Made by a program: the position numbers and the translations under genes
Notes under the pieces: generated by a model
The model's database searches: none
What the model was told of the DNA's origin: nothing
The model's input: the letters and a program-made list of their open reading frames with translations, nothing else
Part shown: positions 8,161 to 18,480 of the stretch, piece after piece
How positions within the stretch are numbered: position 1 is the stretch's first letter
How the letters are laid out: each line of letters starts with the position of its first letter
From: Bifidobacterium myosotis
GTDB taxonomy: Bacteria; Actinomycetota; Actinomycetes; Actinomycetales; Bifidobacteriaceae
Length of the DNA: 64,000 nt
Assembly (NCBI RefSeq): GCF_002259745.1
Contig: NZ_MWWW01000004.1
Coordinates: 269,502-333,501, forward strand
Direction of reading: 5' to 3'

Positions 8161-8922
8161 ATGACCGAAGACACCGAACAGCAACCAGCCCACGAACTGC
8201 TGGAGGCACTGGGCACCACCATCAACCCGGACCTGCTTGTCCAGGCGCTCACCCACCGTTCCTTCTCGCACGAGCACCCCGGAGTGCCCAACTACGAACG
8301 TCTGGAGTTCCTGGGCGATGCGGTGCTGGAGCTGATCTCCACCGAGACGCTGTTCACCATCCACCCGGACATGACCGAAGGCCAGCTGGCCAAGATGCGC
8401 GCCAAAGCGGTGTCGGAAGAGGCGCTGAGCGCCATCGCGCGCACCAAGCTCAAGGTGGGTCCCTACATTCTGCTGGGCCACGGCGAGGCCGAGCAGGGCG
8501 GGTCGGAGAAGAGCTCCATCTTGTGCGACATCGTGGAGTCGCTGATCGGCGCCACTTTCCTCGAGCACGGCATCGACGAAGCCCGCAAGGTGGTCCACCG
8601 TCTCATCGACGACACGCTGGCCGAGGTGGCCACCGAAGGCCCGGCACTGGACTGGAAGACCTCGCTGACCGTCAAGGCCCACGACATGGGTCTGCCCGAT
8701 CCCGTCTATCTCATGGAGGTTTCCGGCCCCGAATACGCCCAGATCTTCACCGCCAAGGCCACGCTGGTCGCGGAAGGCAAGCGCGGCCACGACGACGGCG
8801 AAGAGGTCATCGGCGTCGGTCAGGGCACCAGCAAGCGCAAGGCGCAGCTGGCGGCCGCCGAAATGGGCTGGAAGACGCTGGACGAGCGTCAGCATCAGAA
8901 TCAGGACCAAGGCCAGCAATAG
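8161..8922 (+). CDS. rnc: Ribonuclease III
   Basis: A 253-residue double-strand-specific RNase that processes rRNA precursors and structured RNAs. The N-terminal endonuclease domain has the signature NYERLEFLGDAVLEL (residues 44-58, with the metal-binding Glu and Asp) and a second acidic helix, LCDIVESLIGA. The C-terminal double-stranded RNA-binding domain ends in GTSKRKAQLAAAEMGWKTL. A GGAGG lies 13 bases upstream of the ATG. An overlapping ATG at 8148 is in another frame and is not used. Closing a coaD-yceD-rpmF-rnc order is typical. Confidence 0.96.
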   Translation: MTEDTEQQPAHELLEALGTTINPDLLVQALTHRSFSHEHPGVPNYERLEFLGDAVLELISTETLFTIHPDMTEGQLAKMRAKAVSEEALSAIARTKLKVGPYILLGHGEAEQGGSEKSSILCDIVESLIGATFLEHGIDEARKVVHRLIDDTLAEVATEGPALDWKTSLTVKAHDMGLPDPVYLMEVSGPEYAQIFTAKATLVAEGKRGHDDGEEVIGVGQGTSKRKAQLAAAEMGWKTLDERQHQNQDQGQQ

Positions 8923-8940
8923 AACCAAACAAACGATTGT

Positions 8941-8974
8941 TCCGTCCGGTGAGTGATTCCAGTCACCGGACGGA
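8941..8974. terminator. Hairpin after rnc
   Basis: Perfect 12-nt arms TCCGTCCGGTGA/TCACCGGACGGA with a 10-nt loop, 19 bases after the rnc stop. It lacks a T-run, so it is either a weak terminator or an RNA-end-stabilising stem. The rest of the gap to 9190 carries the ilvB leader; I could find no branched-chain leader peptide or T-box there. Confidence 0.6.
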
Positions 8975-9190
8975 GGCATATTCCCGGCCGATTCCGGCGT
9001 CTGCCCAGTGAGCACGACCGGCGTATCCGGCCGGGTTTATGCATAGACTAAAGAGACACACGAGAAACAGGCCGTGCTGGGGTCACAAACCCCGTCACGC
9101 GCGGCAGGGAGCACAGACGGGACAGACCGCCCCACCCGAGGCGGCCGGGTTTCCGAACGACATCGAATATCGATACAGGTGAGAGGAACC

Positions 9191-11194
9191 ATGGCTTTAC
9201 CTACGCCCTTGCAGGCATTCAGCGGCGTGCCGAAGACCTTTGCGGCAACCGACAAGCAGACCATCATCGACGGCGAGAAGATGACCGGCGCCCAGGCACT
9301 GGTCCGTTCGCTGGAGGATCTGGGGGTCGAGGACGTGTTCGGCATCCCCGGCGGCGCGATTCTGCCCGTCTATCACCAAATCAATGACAGCACCAAGTTC
9401 CGTTTCGTGCTCATGCGCCACGAGCAGGCCGCCGGCCACGCCGCCGAGGGCTACGCGCTGGCCACCGGCAAGGTGGGCGTGTGCATCGTGACGTCCGGCC
9501 CCGGCGCCACCAACGTGGTCACCGCCATCGCGGACGCCAACATGGACTCCGTGCCGATGGTGGTCATCACCGGCCAGGTGGGCGTGCAGGCCATCGGCAC
9601 CGACGCCTTCCAGGAGGCGGACATCGTGGGCATCACCTATCCGGTGTCCAAGCATTCGTTCCTGGTGACCCGCGCGCAGGACATCCCGCGCGTGCTCACC
9701 GAGGCCTACCACATCGCCAGCACCGGTCGCCCCGGCCCAGTGGTCGTGGACCTGACCAAAACCGCGCAGACCGGCGAGATGTACTATTCGTGGCCGCAGC
9801 GCATGATTCTGCCCGGCTACAACCCCACCACCAAGGCGCACGGCCGTGTGCTGTCGGACGCGGCGAAGCTGTTCTCCAAGTCCTACCGCCCGGTGCTGTA
9901 CGTGGGCGGCGGCGCGGCCCGCTCCAACGCCGGCGCGCAGGTCAAGGCCCTGGCCGATCTGACCGGCGCCCCGATCGTGACCACGCTGCCCGCACGCGGC
10001 ATCGTGCCGGACACCGATCCGAAGAACCTCGGCATGCTCGGCATGCACGGCACGATCGCCGCCACCGGCGCCGTGCAGCGCGCCGATCTGCTGGTGGCCA
10101 TCGGCGCCCGCTTCGACGACCGCGTCACCGGCAAGCTGGACGCCTTCGCGCCCACGGCCCGCGTGATCCACATCGACATCGACCCGGCGGAAATCGGCAA
10201 GAACCGCCAGCCCGACGTGCCGATCGTGGGCGACGTGGCCACCGTGCTCGACGACCTCATCCCCGAAATCGAGCGCACGCAGGCCATTCAGGGCAAGCCG
10301 AACCTCAAGCCGTGGTGGGACGCCATCAACGGCTGGCGAGAGCAGTACCCGATGACGTGGGAGCAGCCGACCGACGGTTCGCTGGCTCCGCAGTGGGTCA
10401 TCAAGACGCTGTCCGAGCTGGCCGACCCGTCCACGATCTGGGTCACCGGCGTGGGCCAGCATCAGATGTGGGCCGCCCAGTTCATCAACTTCGAGAACCA
10501 GCACTCGTGGCTGTCCTCCGGCGGCCTCGGCACGATGGGCTACGGTCTGCCCGCTGCCATCGGCGCGTCCGTGGGTTCGACCCGTGAGTTCGACGGCAAG
10601 AAGCCGGTGTGGCTGATCGACGGCGATGGTTCCTTCCAGATGACCTCCGAAGAGCTCGCCGCCGCGTTCCTGGACCACGCGCCGGTGAAGATCGCGATTC
10701 TCAACAACTCCGTGTACGGCATGGTGCGTCAGTGGCAGACGCTGTTCTACCAGCACCATTACTCGCAGACCAACCTCAAGGACGGCGAGGCGCACGGCAC
10801 CGAGGGCGAGACCGCCCTGGCCAACGGCGATGCCCCGCTCGAGGTTCCGGACTTCATCAAGCTGGCCGAGGCGTACGGCTGCGTCGGCATCCGCGCGTTC
10901 ACCGAGGAGGAGGCCATCGCGGCCATCAAGAAGGCCAACGAGATCAATGACCGTCCGGTGCTCATCGATTTCCGCGTCTGGAAGGACGCGATGGTGTGGC
11001 CGATGGTCGCCGCGGGCGCTTCGAATGACGAGGTGACGTACATGCCCGGCATCAAGCCGCTTATGGGTGGCGCTCCGGCTCCGGGCACGGGCGCGGAGGG
11101 CGATCCGGCGCTGGCCGCCGGTGAGGCCGAGACCGCCGCCGAAACGACTGACGGGACCGATACGAACGCCGCGGATGCCGCGGACGAGCGCTGA
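9191..11194 (+). CDS. ilvB: Acetolactate synthase, large (catalytic) subunit
   Basis: A 667-residue thiamine-diphosphate enzyme that condenses pyruvate units (or pyruvate with 2-ketobutyrate) in valine, leucine and isoleucine synthesis. Visible are the catalytic Glu in [15 protein letters not shown], the FAD/dehydrogenase-like middle domain, and the thiamine-binding [15 protein letters not shown]...NN motif near residue 480. The start at 9191 (MALPTP) is chosen because GAGAGGA precedes it; an upstream ATG at 9074 lacks support. There is a low-complexity Ala/Thr/Glu tail of about 45 residues after the usual C-terminus. ilvN starts 23 bases downstream. Confidence 0.95.
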   Translation: MALPTPLQAFSGVPKTFAATDKQTIIDGEKMTGAQALVRSLEDLGVEDVFGIPGGAILPVYHQINDSTKFRFVLMRHEQAAGHAAEGYALATGKVGVCIVTSGPGATNVVTAIADANMDSVPMVVITGQVGVQAIGTDAFQEADIVGITYPVSKHSFLVTRAQDIPRVLTEAYHIASTGRPGPVVVDLTKTAQTGEMYYSWPQRMILPGYNPTTKAHGRVLSDAAKLFSKSYRPVLYVGGGAARSNAGAQVKALADLTGAPIVTTLPARGIVPDTDPKNLGMLGMHGTIAATGAVQRADLLVAIGARFDDRVTGKLDAFAPTARVIHIDIDPAEIGKNRQPDVPIVGDVATVLDDLIPEIERTQAIQGKPNLKPWWDAINGWREQYPMTWEQPTDGSLAPQWVIKTLSELADPSTIWVTGVGQHQMWAAQFINFENQHSWLSSGGLGTMGYGLPAAIGASVGSTREFDGKKPVWLIDGDGSFQMTSEELAAAFLDHAPVKIAILNNSVYGMVRQWQTLFYQHHYSQTNLKDGEAHGTEGETALANGDAPLEVPDFIKLAEAYGCVGIRAFTEEEAIAAIKKANEINDRPVLIDFRVWKDAMVWPMVAAGASNDEVTYMPGIKPLMGGAPAPGTGAEGDPALAAGEAETAAETTDGTDTNAADAADER

Positions 11195-11216
11195 GGCAAG
11201 GGAGAAAGGGAATAAC

Positions 11217-11771
11217 ATGGCTTTGTATCCTGCATCGCAGCCGGGTTCCGAGCGTCACACGCTCTCCGTGCTGGTGGAGAACCGCCCCGGCGTGCTGGCC
11301 CGCATCGCCGGCCTGTTCGCACGCCGTGCGTTCAACATCAACTCGTTGTCCGTCTCCCCCACCGAGCGTCCGGACATCTCCCGCGTGACCGTGACCGCCG
11401 ACGTGGAGGCCGTGCCGCTCGAGCAGATCATCAAGCAGCTCAACAAGCTGCTGCATGTGCTGAAGATCGTGGAGCTCGACCCGAATTCCACCGTGGAGCG
11501 CGAACTGGTGCTCATCAAGGTGGCCGCCAACCAGTCCAACCGTTCGGACGTACTCGAAATCGTGCGTCTGTTCCGCGTGCGCGTGGTGGACGTGAACCCG
11601 GAGTCGCTGACCATCGAGGCCACCGGCGCCGAAGGCAAGATCGACGCGCTGCTGGGTCTGCTGGAGCATTACGGCGTCATCGAGCTGGTGCGTTCCGGCG
11701 CCGTGGCCGTGACCCGCGGCCCCCGCGCGCTGGCAGAAAAGGTCGTCGGCTCCGAGGTGACCGGTCGCTGA
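11217..11771 (+). CDS. ilvN: Acetolactate synthase, small (regulatory) subunit
   Basis: A 184-residue regulatory subunit that binds the large subunit and confers valine feedback inhibition. An N-terminal ACT domain (HTLSVLVENRPGVLARIAGL, FNINSLSV) and a second ferredoxin-like domain (RELVLIKVAAN to GPRALAEKV) are complete. The ATG at 11217 has GGGAGAAAGGG upstream. A strong terminator follows at 11796, so ilvBN forms a two-gene unit. Confidence 0.95.
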   Translation: MALYPASQPGSERHTLSVLVENRPGVLARIAGLFARRAFNINSLSVSPTERPDISRVTVTADVEAVPLEQIIKQLNKLLHVLKIVELDPNSTVERELVLIKVAANQSNRSDVLEIVRLFRVRVVDVNPESLTIEATGAEGKIDALLGLLEHYGVIELVRSGAVAVTRGPRALAEKVVGSEVTGR

Positions 11772-11795
11772 TTGCCGGCGGTCTGATTGCTTTTC

Positions 11796-11828
11796 GGCGG
11801 ATATGCACTGCGCATATCCGCCGTTTTT
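11796..11828 (+). terminator. Rho-independent terminator of ilvBN
   Basis: Stem GGCGGATATGC/GCATATCCGCC with a 5-nt loop, directly followed by GTTTTTG. It ends 12 bases before the operator of the next operon. Confidence 0.92.
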
Positions 11829-11839
11829 GTACCGACACC

Positions 11840-11884
11840 GTGCTTGCATAATGCATGCATTCCATGCTAGCATTATGCAAGCAC
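11840..11884. promoter_or_regulatory. Toxin-antitoxin operator (15-bp perfect inverted repeat)
   Basis: GTGCTTGCATAATGC at 11840-11854 and its exact complement GCATTATGCAAGCAC at 11870-11884, with a 15-bp spacer that also contains ATGCATGCAT. It lies 28 bases before the antitoxin start. This is the position and symmetry expected for autoregulation by a VapB/FitA-type dimer of dimers. Confidence 0.75.
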
Positions 11885-11912
11885 AGTAATTATCATGCCA
11901 AGGAGGACGACC

Positions 11913-12197
11913 ATGGGCACCATGACCATTCGCAAACTTGACGACGACACCATCGAACGATTCAAAGCCATAGCCAGCAGCAATCATCGTTCCGCAGAAG
12001 CGGAGGCCCGCTCGCTTATCGAAGATTTCACGGCGGGAAGGATTGTGCGGCATGATATGCAAACGTCGAATTTCTATGATCGAGTCCGGGAATTCATGGA
12101 TCGCAACGACATCGAAGGTCTCACGGACAGCGAGCTCCCCCTGCCCGACCGCAACGCAAAACCGGAACGACCACCCATCGCCCTTAAGGGAATCTGA
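11913..12197 (+). CDS. VapB/FitA-type ribbon-helix-helix antitoxin
   Basis: A 94-residue antitoxin. The N-terminus MTIRKLDDDTIERFKAIASS has the ribbon-helix-helix form of FitA/VapB. SAEAEARSLIEDF follows, as in antitoxins that pair with PIN toxins. The C-terminal half should wrap the toxin. The start at 11913 is chosen because AAGGAGG at 11900-11906 precedes it; the in-frame ATG at 11895 lies before that site. The stop is 6 bases before the toxin start. Confidence 0.85.
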   Translation: MGTMTIRKLDDDTIERFKAIASSNHRSAEAEARSLIEDFTAGRIVRHDMQTSNFYDRVREFMDRNDIEGLTDSELPLPDRNAKPERPPIALKGI

Positions 12198-12203
12198 TTC
12201 TCG

Positions 12204-12626
12204 ATGATCATTTTGGACACCAATGTAATCAGTGAAACGATTGCCCTTCGCCCCCACCCCCGCGTCGTCGCTTGGTACAGAAGCATCTCCGAGGACGATA
12301 TAGGCACCACCGCCATCACCGTTGCGGAATTATTCACAGGAATCTGCCTCATGCCCATCGGCAAACGGCGACATAACCTTTCCAGAGCCATCGATTACCA
12401 GTTATTGCTGCTAGGAAATCGAATCCTCCCTTTTGACGCCCAAGCAGCAATTGATTATGCCGAAATACGCACCATGCGAAGCACCAACGGCAAGCCGATT
12501 AGCGTGCAGGACGCCATGATCGCGGCGATCGCACGCGCCCACGGCGCGGCCGTGGCGACCCGCAATGTCAAAGATTTTGAGGGCACGGGCGTGAAACTCA
12601 TCAATCCTTGGGAGCACGAGGATTAG
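12204..12626 (+). CDS. vapC: VapC-type PIN-domain ribonuclease toxin
   Basis: A 140-residue PIN-domain endoribonuclease. The conserved acidic residues are D5 (ILDTNVISE), E42 (TVAELFTG), D103 (VQDAMIAAIA) and D124, all in place, so the toxin should be active. VapC/FitB toxins cleave tRNA or other RNA when the antitoxin is lost. It is transcribed with the upstream antitoxin. The sequence is less GC-rich than its neighbours, consistent with a transferred module. Confidence 0.9.
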   Translation: MIILDTNVISETIALRPHPRVVAWYRSISEDDIGTTAITVAELFTGICLMPIGKRRHNLSRAIDYQLLLLGNRILPFDAQAAIDYAEIRTMRSTNGKPISVQDAMIAAIARAHGAAVATRNVKDFEGTGVKLINPWEHED

Positions 12627-12767
12627 TGACTGGGGGTGATGGGCAACAGATGCGTTGCCCCACCAGTCACATCGTTTACGCGTGGCGAGTGCCCCGGACA
12701 AGGAGAGCCCAATATAATCAGCAAACTTCTGCCACAGGGCAGTAGACGTTCTGAATATCGGCAGCCG

Positions 12768-15050
12768 TCACTCCAGCTGTTCGGACAGCTCGAGCCATTC
12801 GGCCTCGAGGTCGTCGCTCTCGGCATTGACGGCGGTGAGCTGTTCGTTGAGCTTGTTGAGCCCCTCGTAATCGGCGGGGTCGTGAGCGGCCATCTGCTGC
12901 TCGAGATTCGTCTTCTGGTCCTCCAGCTTGGCGAGCTTGCGTTCGATGGCCTTCACCCGCTTGGATGCCTCGTGGAAGGCCTTGCCGGTGAGCTTCGGCT
13001 CGGCCGAATCCTGGGTTCCGTCCGACACGGGCGCCGCCGACGAGGCCGACTGCGCAAGAGACCCGGCAGTACCAGCCACAGACGCCTTATTCTGCGCGTT
13101 GTTCTGCGCTCCACGCCGGCTCGACGATCCACCGGTTCCCGCGAATCCGGCCCTGTCTTCCGGAAGCCCCTTGCCGTTCTTCAGGTCCTCGACCATGTCG
13201 AGGTAATCCTGCACGCCGCCGGGCAGATGACGCACCTTGCCGCCAATCAGCGCGAACTGCTGGTCGGTCACGCGCTCGAGCAGGTAGCGGTCGTGGGAAA
13301 CGACGATCAGCGTACCCGGCCAGGTGTCGAGCAGGTCCTCCATCACGGCGAGCATGTCGGTGTCGAGGTCGTTGCCGGGCTCGTCCATGATGAGCACATT
13401 CGGCTCGTCCAAGAGGATGAGCAGCAGCTGCATGCGACGCTTCTGACCGCCGGACAGGTCGGCGATCGGCGTCATCAGCTGGGCGGACTCGAAGCCGAGC
13501 CGCTCCATCAGCTGCCCCGGCGTGACCTCCTTGCCGTCCACGATGTAGCTCGGCTTATAGCGGGACAGCACTTCCTTGATCTTGTACTTGCCCAGCTTCT
13601 CCAGCTCGTCAAGTCGCTGCGAGAGCACGGCGAACTTCACGGTCTTGCCGATGTTCACATGGCCTACGGTCGGCGTGAGCGTGCCGTCGATGAGCTTGAG
13701 CAGCGTGGACTTGCCGGCGCCGTTCGCACCGACGATGCCGAAACGGTCGCCCGGACCGATCAGCCAGGTCACGTCGTCAAGAATCTCCCGACCGGACACC
13801 GTGATCTTGCGGGCGGCCGACGTGGACCCAAGATCGGCGTCATCATTCGCCGGACCGCCGATGGTCTCGCCGCCGGTGTTCATGCGGCGAACCTCGCGAT
13901 CGTCGGCTGACTGCGGGTCGATGCCACCTTCCGCTTCGGCCTTCCTGCGCGCTTCCTCAGCGGCGGCCACGGCCTCGGGCACGCCGGCGTCCACCAGACG
14001 CGGATCGGTCATGTCGGTGACCGCCACCTCCACGGATCCGTGCAGCTGCGGTTCGGCGTACATTGCGTTGACCACGTCCACGCGCGATGCGGAATCGGCG
14101 AGCGCCGCCACATCCGGGTCGATGCGCGCGGCCGCCGACACCATGCCCTGCGCATGCTCGAAAATCTGCGTCACGTCGATGAGATCGACCACCTGCTTGC
14201 CGAGGCGCGAGGTGGCCATCTGCTTCAATTCCAGCGTGTTGCGCATCGGCGGCACGTCGGCGATAAGCTCGCGCGCGGCCTTGACGTGGAACTTCTGCTT
14301 GGTGGAACGCGCACGGGCGCCGCGCGAGAGCCACGCGAGCTCCTTGCGGGCGAGGTTGCGGCGCTTGGTTTCGCGCACGTCGGCCTGACGGTCACGCTCG
14401 ACGCGCTGCAGCATGTAGGCCGAGTATCCACCCTCGAACGGCTCGATCACGCCATCGTGGACCTCCCACATCGACTCGCACACCTCGTCCAGGAACCAGC
14501 GGTCGTGGGTGACGAGCAGCAGTGCGCCCTGCCCCTTCGACCAGCGGTTCTTCAGGTGTTCGGCAAGCCAGTGAATGGTGACCACATCGAGGTGGTTCGT
14601 GGGCTCGTCCAACGCCAGGATATCCCAGTCCTTGAGCAGTAGACGGGCCAGATCGGCGCGACGACGCTGACCGCCGGAGAGTGAGCCGACCTTGGCGTCA
14701 AGGCTCATGCCGCCAAGCAGCGCCTCGACGATCTCGCGGGATGTATTGTCGGACGCCCACTCATAGTCGGCACGGCCCTCGAGTGCGGCCTCGCGGATGG
14801 TGGCGTCGTCGTCCAGCGGATCGCGCTGGTCAAGCATGCCGAAGGTCAGTCCGCCTCGTTTGGTCACGCGGCCGGAATCCGGCTCCTGTGTGCCACGGAA
14901 CAGGTGCAGCAATGTGGATTTGCCGTCGCCGTTCTTGCCGACGATGCCGATGCGGTCGCCCTCGAAGACGCCCTGCGTGACATCGGTGAAGATGGTTTTG
15001 GTGGCAAAGGCGAGCGAAACGTGTTCCAGTCCAATATCGTAAGTCGGCAT
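12768..15050 (-). CDS. ABC-F family ATPase, Uup/Ettl-like
   Basis: A 760-residue soluble protein with two ATP-binding cassettes and no membrane domain. ABC-F proteins act on the ribosome. Cassette 1 has GKNGDGKST (about residue 37), LSGGQRRRADLARLLL and LALDEPTNHLD. Cassette 2 has GANGAGKST and LSGGQKRRMQLL, but DEPGNDLD where DEPTNHLD is usual. A linker of some 190 residues with Ala/Glu-rich stretches separates the cassettes. The C-terminus is a Lys/Glu coiled coil (VKAIERKLAKLEDQK), as in Uup. It could be a translation factor or an antibiotic-protection protein; the Uup-like tail favours the former. Confidence 0.88.
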   Translation of the reverse strand: MPTYDIGLEHVSLAFATKTIFTDVTQGVFEGDRIGIVGKNGDGKSTLLHLFRGTQEPDSGRVTKRGGLTFGMLDQRDPLDDDATIREAALEGRADYEWASDNTSREIVEALLGGMSLDAKVGSLSGGQRRRADLARLLLKDWDILALDEPTNHLDVVTIHWLAEHLKNRWSKGQGALLLVTHDRWFLDEVCESMWEVHDGVIEPFEGGYSAYMLQRVERDRQADVRETKRRNLARKELAWLSRGARARSTKQKFHVKAARELIADVPPMRNTLELKQMATSRLGKQVVDLIDVTQIFEHAQGMVSAAARIDPDVAALADSASRVDVVNAMYAEPQLHGSVEVAVTDMTDPRLVDAGVPEAVAAAEEARRKAEAEGGIDPQSADDREVRRMNTGGETIGGPANDDADLGSTSAARKITVSGREILDDVTWLIGPGDRFGIVGANGAGKSTLLKLIDGTLTPTVGHVNIGKTVKFAVLSQRLDELEKLGKYKIKEVLSRYKPSYIVDGKEVTPGQLMERLGFESAQLMTPIADLSGGQKRRMQLLLILLDEPNVLIMDEPGNDLDTDMLAVMEDLLDTWPGTLIVVSHDRYLLERVTDQQFALIGGKVRHLPGGVQDYLDMVEDLKNGKGLPEDRAGFAGTGGSSSRRGAQNNAQNKASVAGTAGSLAQSASSAAPVSDGTQDSAEPKLTGKAFHEASKRVKAIERKLAKLEDQKTNLEQQMAAHDPADYEGLNKLNEQLTAVNAESDDLEAEWLELSEQLE

Positions 15051-15180
15051 GATTCACCAATGTAGCGGCATGCTTGCCCATCCCGGCGGACTTATGGCGG
15101 TCACATCGCGGCCATGCTGTGCTCATGCCCACGCCGCCGCCCCACTATGGCCGGCACCCGCAGCGCCTCCCGCACGCCCA

Positions 15181-15335
15181 CCGTGTAGGGACTTTCCCAC
15201 GGTGTAGGGATTGCAATATTCGTCATCGCCCGAAAACGGCGGAAACAAGCCGATTTGCAAAACCGCATCATGGGCGAATCCCTACACGGTGCGAAAATCC
15301 CTACACGGTGGGGCAATCCCTGCATCGTGGGATGC
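15181..15335. repeat. Inverted-repeat cluster B (GTGTAGGGATT type)
   Basis: Two forward words (CCGTGTAGGGA at 15181; CGGTGTAGGGATTGC at about 15200) are followed, after about 65 bases, by three reverse words: GAATCCCTACACGG (15277), AAATCCCTACACGGTG (15296) and AATCCCTGCATCGTG (15315). The arrangement, forward copies then reverse copies around a unique centre, matches clusters C, D and F though the words differ. No gene overlaps. Confidence 0.75.
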
Positions 15336-15381
15336 CCGGAGGGGTGACTGCGAGCGGCACCGGGACGCTGCCACGCGTCGC

Positions 15382-15601
15382 TAGTATGCTGCGTCATTAA
15401 TTCGTTGATTATATTTTTGGCTCCCCTTGTCAGGACGTTGCCGTGCTGCAAACAGCGGAGCTGTTTGCAGGCAACGTGCGAGCCGACAGGCAAGCCAGCA
15501 GAACACACACGAAGCACGTCCTTAATTGCAGGACGAGCTAGCCCGCGAAGCGGGACTGAGGGGCAGTCAATTCGTCAACGAATTTCTGACACGGCATACT
15601 A
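15382..15601. mobile_element. MITE-like element, copy 2 (220 bp)
   Basis: Full-length copy of the element at 3012-3191. Left end TAGTATGCTGCGTCATTAAT; the right end complements TAGTATGCCGTGTCAGAAAT; the inverted ends match over about 28 bases with a few changes. It contains an extra hairpin, GCAAACAG-CGGAG-CTGTTTGC, missing from copy 1. It lies 47 bases from cluster B. Its right terminus overlaps the stop codon of the amidotransferase gene. Confidence 0.75.
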
Positions 15602-16327
15602 AGCGCCTAGCGTCTGCGCGTAGGTGCTGCAGCGGGCGGCGAAACCGGAGAACACCTGCTCGGCAAGCGGTTGCAGCAGCGGATCGTACTGCTCGAACGC
15701 CTCACGCAGCGCGGACTTGGAACCGCCTGCCGCCTTGAGGTCCTTGACCATGCTGGGCTCCTCAAGCCACTCGTCCAGCAGCGACTTGCACACCTCAAGA
15801 TGGAACTGCATGCCCAGCGCCGAGCCCATGCGGAAGGCCTGCACCTTGGTGGCCGACGAGCGGGCCAGCAGCTGCGCGCCCTCCGGCAATCCCACCACAT
15901 CGTTATGCCAGTGCAGCACGTCGACCTGCTTGTCCCACATCGAGAAGAACTCGTGACGGTCCATGCGCTTGATCGGCGCGAACCCGATTTCCGGGGCGTC
16001 ACCCTTGCGCAACTGCGCGCCAAGCGCCGTGGCGATGATCTGGTGGCCCAAGCATACGCCGAGTATCGGCTTGCCCGAGGCCACGGCGGCCCGCGCCAGC
16101 TTGGCCTCCGCCTTGAGCCCCGGATACTTGTCGTAATCCAGCGCCCCCATTGGGCCGCCCATGATCACCACGCCGGCGAGATCCTCGAAATCGGGGAGAT
16201 CCGGCTTCTTCTGGTCGACGATGTTCACCGTCACCGTCTTGAGGTCGAGATCCTCAAGACTGGACAGAATGCGTCCCGGACGTTCCCACGGGACATGTTG
16301 CACAATGAGCACTTGTGGTGTGGTCAT
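15599..16327 (-). CDS. Class I glutamine amidotransferase (GMP synthase-like)
   Basis: A 242-residue stand-alone class I glutamine amidotransferase. The nucleophile cysteine is in LGVCLGHQIIA (near residue 96) and the catalytic His-Glu in MQFHLEV. It resembles GMP-synthase-like family proteins (YfeJ type) that lack a synthetase partner, so the ammonia acceptor is unknown. The start at 16327 (MTTPQVL) is preferred over 16396. The stop codon TAG falls inside the terminal repeat of the adjacent MITE-like element, so the original C-terminus may have differed. It is divergent from cysS. Confidence 0.88.
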   Translation of the reverse strand: MTTPQVLIVQHVPWERPGRILSSLEDLDLKTVTVNIVDQKKPDLPDFEDLAGVVIMGGPMGALDYDKYPGLKAEAKLARAAVASGKPILGVCLGHQIIATALGAQLRKGDAPEIGFAPIKRMDRHEFFSMWDKQVDVLHWHNDVVGLPEGAQLLARSSATKVQAFRMGSALGMQFHLEVCKSLLDEWLEEPSMVKDLKAAGGSKSALREAFEQYDPLLQPLAEQVFSGFAARCSTYAQTLGA

Positions 16328-16429
16328 ACTTGGTATTGTGGCACGAACCTCACCCGTCCATGTAACGTAGTCGTCCGGCCTTGCCGCCGGCAACATCCAT
16401 GTCGGGCTCGTTCCCTACGCTTGGAGTCT

Positions 16430-18079
<1,650 letters not shown>

Positions 18080-18164
18080 CCAAGTAAGCGTGCCGCCGGT
18101 ATGCCAATAGGCATGCTTACTGCAGCATACGGCAGCTTACGGTATCGGTCGCGCACCGTTCATC

Positions 18165-18360
18165 GCTATCTGCGTTGCAAGGGGTACTTTTCCCTCCTCC
18201 CGGACAGCTATCTGCGTTGCAAGGGGTACCTGAAACAACAAAACCCGGGTATGAACGTTGATAATTCAACACCCATACCCGGGTTTTCCGTATCTATGTA
18301 CCCCTTGCAACGCAGATAGCTGTCCGCGCGCCCCTCAATGTACCCCTTGCAAAGCAGTTA
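18165..18360. repeat. Inverted-repeat cluster C (TGCGTTGCAAGGGGTAC type)
   Basis: Two forward copies of a 23-nt word (18165-18187 and 18207-18229; core CTGCGTTGCAAGGGGTAC) and two reverse copies (18298-18320 and 18340-18360) flank an inner hairpin with arms AAAACCCGGGTATG at 18240-18253 and 18274-18287. The inner forward and reverse copies pair perfectly over 29 bases (18201-18229 with 18298-18326). The outer reverse copy differs at three positions. It lies between the convergent cysS and cation-efflux genes and could end both transcripts. The rest of 18361-18480 holds CCCACGGGAACCGCAG-like repeats only. Confidence 0.85.
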
Positions 18361-18480
18361 GGGGCGTCTGAGGCGGGTACGAATCACACGAGCATCCCAC
18401 GGGAACCGCAGCGGGGACTCCGATGACGGCGAATTGTCGTTGCACCCGCGCACACATCCCGTGGGAACCGCAGAGACAGG

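Noticed and set aside
9040..9190. Branched-chain leader peptide or T-box for ilvBN
   Set aside because: No short frame rich in Leu, Ile or Val codons and no T-box core was visible.
9197..11218. A 673-codon minus-strand frame opposite ilvB
   Set aside because: Shadow of acetolactate synthase; His/Arg/Val-rich composition and no motif.
12690..12750. Third copy of the MITE-like element
   Set aside because: Only a short stretch (AATATAATCAGCAAACTTCTG) resembles the right end; no paired terminus, so at most a decayed fragment.
12636..13910. A 424-codon plus-strand frame opposite the ABC-F gene
   Set aside because: Antisense shadow of a clear two-cassette ATPase; composition typical of reverse-strand frames.
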